Of a stretch of DNA of 64,000 nucleotides, positions 62,145-64,000 are shown in pieces. This stretch comes from CAWBOY01 sp963790585. GTDB taxonomy: Bacteria > Planctomycetota > Planctomycetia > Gemmatales > Gemmataceae. The stretch lies in the NCBI GenBank assembly GCA_963790585.1, contig CAWBOY010000002.1, positions 1,426,001 to 1,490,000 on the forward strand. The letters run 5' to 3'. The translations under genes were made by a program, and so were the position numbers. Each line of letters opens with the position of its first letter. Positions within the stretch are counted from its first letter, which is position 1. Below the pieces are notes generated by a model that worked only from the letters and a program-made list of their open reading frames with translations, made no database searches and had not been told where the DNA came from.

Positions 62145-63807
62145 TTAGCGGCGAAACGCGCGTGTGACTCGATAAACATTTTTATATTCCCAGACTCTCT
62201 TATTTTGGCGGTCGATCTCGACGGCTTGCCCTTCCGTGTAGGACGTTACCAGGGTGCTGCCATTTGCCAGCCGGACGGCGGCGATCGGCTCCAACGCTTG
62301 TCCCTCCCACACAACCTGTCCCTGTTTACCATATTCGACGACACGGTTTCGTTCCATTTCTGGGATCAACACGTTGCCATTTGATAAAACCTCCAGCCGA
62401 CCACCCGAAGTGCGCATGGCCACGGGAAAGCGCTGGATTTCGGTTCCATTGGCGTTCAGACGAACAAAGCTCGTCGGGCCGCGAACCCCGCCTGGGCGAC
62501 ATAGGCGATCTCGCCATCGCCGAGCTTGACGGCTTTCATGATCAGCTCGCCGTCCTTGGGTCCACGGCCGAAGACTTCTTTGCCCTCGCGATCGAGTTCT
62601 ACCATTCGTATGGCGGAGGCGACGAAGGTGTTGCCGCTCGGCAATCGTTGTGCGACCAACGGAGTGTCGACTTCTTTTTCCCAGAGGATCTCACCTTTAC
62701 GATTGCGTTCCGTGACGCGATTCGCTTTGTGCTCCGCCACCAGGACGCGCTCGCCCGTAAGCATTTGAACGTCAAGCGGCAGTTCGAGGCCGCGGAACTG
62801 CCAACGCGGGCGGTTTTTTTGGTCGAGATCGATCACTACACCCAAATCGAGCAGCACCACGAGAGTATAGCCTTTCGGCCTGGCTGCTCCCTCGATTTCT
62901 GCTTCGGTAAGATCACTTCCCTCAGCTTTCCACCACGCTAGCCAGTCGTCGTGATATTTTTTGCGGGCGTCGGCCTCGACGCCCAAGGGTGTCAAAGGCG
63001 ACTTTAGCTCTCCCAATCGGGCAAGATATGTCTCGATTTTCTCGGCCTGCCGCAACGAAAGCCCGGGATCAGTGAGAAGACCGATCATTTGGCGGACGGC
63101 GTCTTTGTCACCGATGGCCACCAGGCCAAGCGCAACTTGAAGGCGGACACTGATGTCAGAGTCATTGAGAAGCTTACGAACGGCCGGCAACGCTTCGCTC
63201 GCTCGGGCGTGAGCCAGCGCAGCGCCGGCGACAGCGCGGCGTACTGGAAGTTTGTCCTTTAACGCACCGGTCAAAGCTGAGTCAATTTTCCCGTCCCTGA
63301 CCGCGAGTGTTTGCAGCGCGCGGCCTACTTCGGCGCTGACTTCCTCATCGTCAGCGAACGGAAGATACCCAAGAAGGACTTCGACCGCTTTTGATTCTTG
63401 CTTCTCAGCCAGGACGCGAATCGCCGCTGACAGGCTTTGCGAAGTGGGAGTCGACTCCTCGATGATGCGCAGACATTTCTTCGCGCGGCGGACGATTTCG
63501 AGATCAGGATCATTCACAGCGAGCAGAAGCGCAGCTCGGCCGGTGCGCCGAGGGCAATTAGCTCTTTAGAGGCCGCTTCACGTTCGTCGAAAGAATCGTC
63601 GCCGAGTTGGCGAATAAGCCTTTTCAGATCTTTATTCTGCGTCTCATCTGTTGATCGCGCCCGAAAAAAGTCGAGTAGCGCTGGCCCCTCCGTCGGGATG
63701 TGAAACTTCTGGAGGAGTTCCTCATCGTCCGAATCGAGAGCATAAGCGCTGACGAGTGGGCAAAGAGCAATTGCGATCAGCACGCCCGTAAGAGTTGATC
63801 GAAACAT
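62145..63807 (-). CDS. Secreted HEAT-repeat / beta-propeller paralogue (two frame breaks)
   Basis: Joined length about 550. Signal peptide LTGVLIAIALCPLVSAYALD, HEAT repeats (LIRQLGDDSFDEREAASKEL, LLNDSDISVRLQVALGLVAI), Trp-rich WLAWWKAEGSDL linker (cf. WEKWWAAEGKGL in the paralogue), then propeller strands (VIDLDQKNRPRWQFRG, MVELDREGKEVFGRG, VVEYGKQGQVVWE). Breaks near 63515 (after APAELR) and near 62470 (before RLNANGTEI). Alignment with the intact neighbour shows nothing else missing. The GCGCAGCTCGG text at the first break is typical of the errors seen elsewhere. Confidence 0.82.
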
Positions 63808-63861
63808 GGCGGGCCTTCCATCGCGGAGGATGCCGCGGTAGCGTTGGGGCTAGGGCGCCGT

Positions 63862-64000
63862 CTAGACTATATTTACGGGTGGCACAGACATTCCTGTTTA
63901 CGGGTGGCACAGACATTCCTGTTTACGCGTGGCACAGACATTCCTGTTTACGGGTGGCACAGACATTCCTGTCTGTGCGGGAACCGATGAATGGGCCTTT
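63862..64000. repeat. Second MITE-like element copy with 25-bp tandem units
   Basis: Begins CGTCTAGACTATATTTACGG, like the left end of the 51234 element, then four units of CGGGTGGCACAGACATTCCT-GTTTA (63876, 63901, 63926, 63951; the third has CGCG), then CTGTCTGTGCGGGAACCGAT, matching the loop of the 51-kb copy in reverse. The other arm is beyond the window. Upstream of the HEAT paralogue. Confidence 0.75.

Noticed and set aside
63876..63975. CRISPR-like array of 25-bp units
   Set aside because: Units are directly contiguous with no spacers and belong to a palindromic element; no cas genes in the window.

Overview
The window reads as a chromosome segment of a planctomycete, most likely Gemmataceae-like (inference). 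The signs are two RNA-polymerase sigma factor / membrane Ser-Thr kinase pairs, secreted HEAT-repeat propeller and 14-repeat WD40 proteins, a 484-residue SecE, a Rieske/cytochrome b operon with an eight-haem giant cytochrome, blue-copper proteins fused to carboxypeptidase-regulatory-like domains, and many intergenic inverted repeats including the 'GGTGGCACAGACATTCCTGT' type.

Layout. 0-12.7 kb: a divergent lipoprotein, then a plus-strand respiratory operon (Rieske, cytochrome b N-part, cytochrome b C-part, octahaem cytochrome c, three blue-copper proteins). 12.7-20.2 kb: pyrG, a zinc-ribbon membrane protein, an Asp/Asn-hydroxylase-like protein on the plus strand, and carB. 20.4-29.6 kb: sigma factor + kinase/TPR, a 31-residue membrane peptide, an intact IS1634-like element, and a second sigma factor + kinase. 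29.7-32.1 kb: a Tat-exported Gfo/Idh/MocA oxidoreductase and L-threonine 3-dehydrogenase. 32.2-48.9 kb: on the minus strand, the universal information-processing cluster in transcription order tRNA-Thr(TGT), tRNA-Tyr, tRNA-Gly, tRNA-Thr(GGT), tuf, rpmG, tRNA-Trp, secE, nusG, rplK, rplA, rplJ, rplL, rpoB, rpoC, headed by a good sigma-70-type promoter. 49.3-50.4 kb: an MFS transporter. 50.4-60.3 kb: an accessory island with a toxin-antitoxin pair broken by a small TA-flanked palindromic element, transposon-helper remnants, an AT-richer WD40 gene, a group II intron, an IS with a 9-bp target duplication, a REP-type transposase and a ParE/RelE-type toxin-antitoxin pair. 60.3-64 kb: two tandem HEAT/propeller paralogues and the edge of another palindromic element.

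Two features cut across the window. First, about twenty single-base-type frame breaks split otherwise convincing conserved genes, mainly in 1-22.4 kb and 62-63.6 kb; rpoB, rpoC, the ribosomal genes, tuf and the intact IS have none. I treat these as probable sequence errors and give each gene as one joined feature with the break positions. Second, nearly every operon end in 1-47 kb carries a long inverted repeat. Several repeat families are present, and some are nested in each other.

Functionally, the respiratory block would pass electrons from quinol through cytochrome b and the Rieske protein to the multihaem cytochrome and the copper proteins. carB and pyrG supply pyrimidine nucleotides. 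The sigma/kinase pairs are signalling modules. The 32-49 kb cluster makes RNA polymerase, ribosomal proteins, EF-Tu and a translocase subunit.
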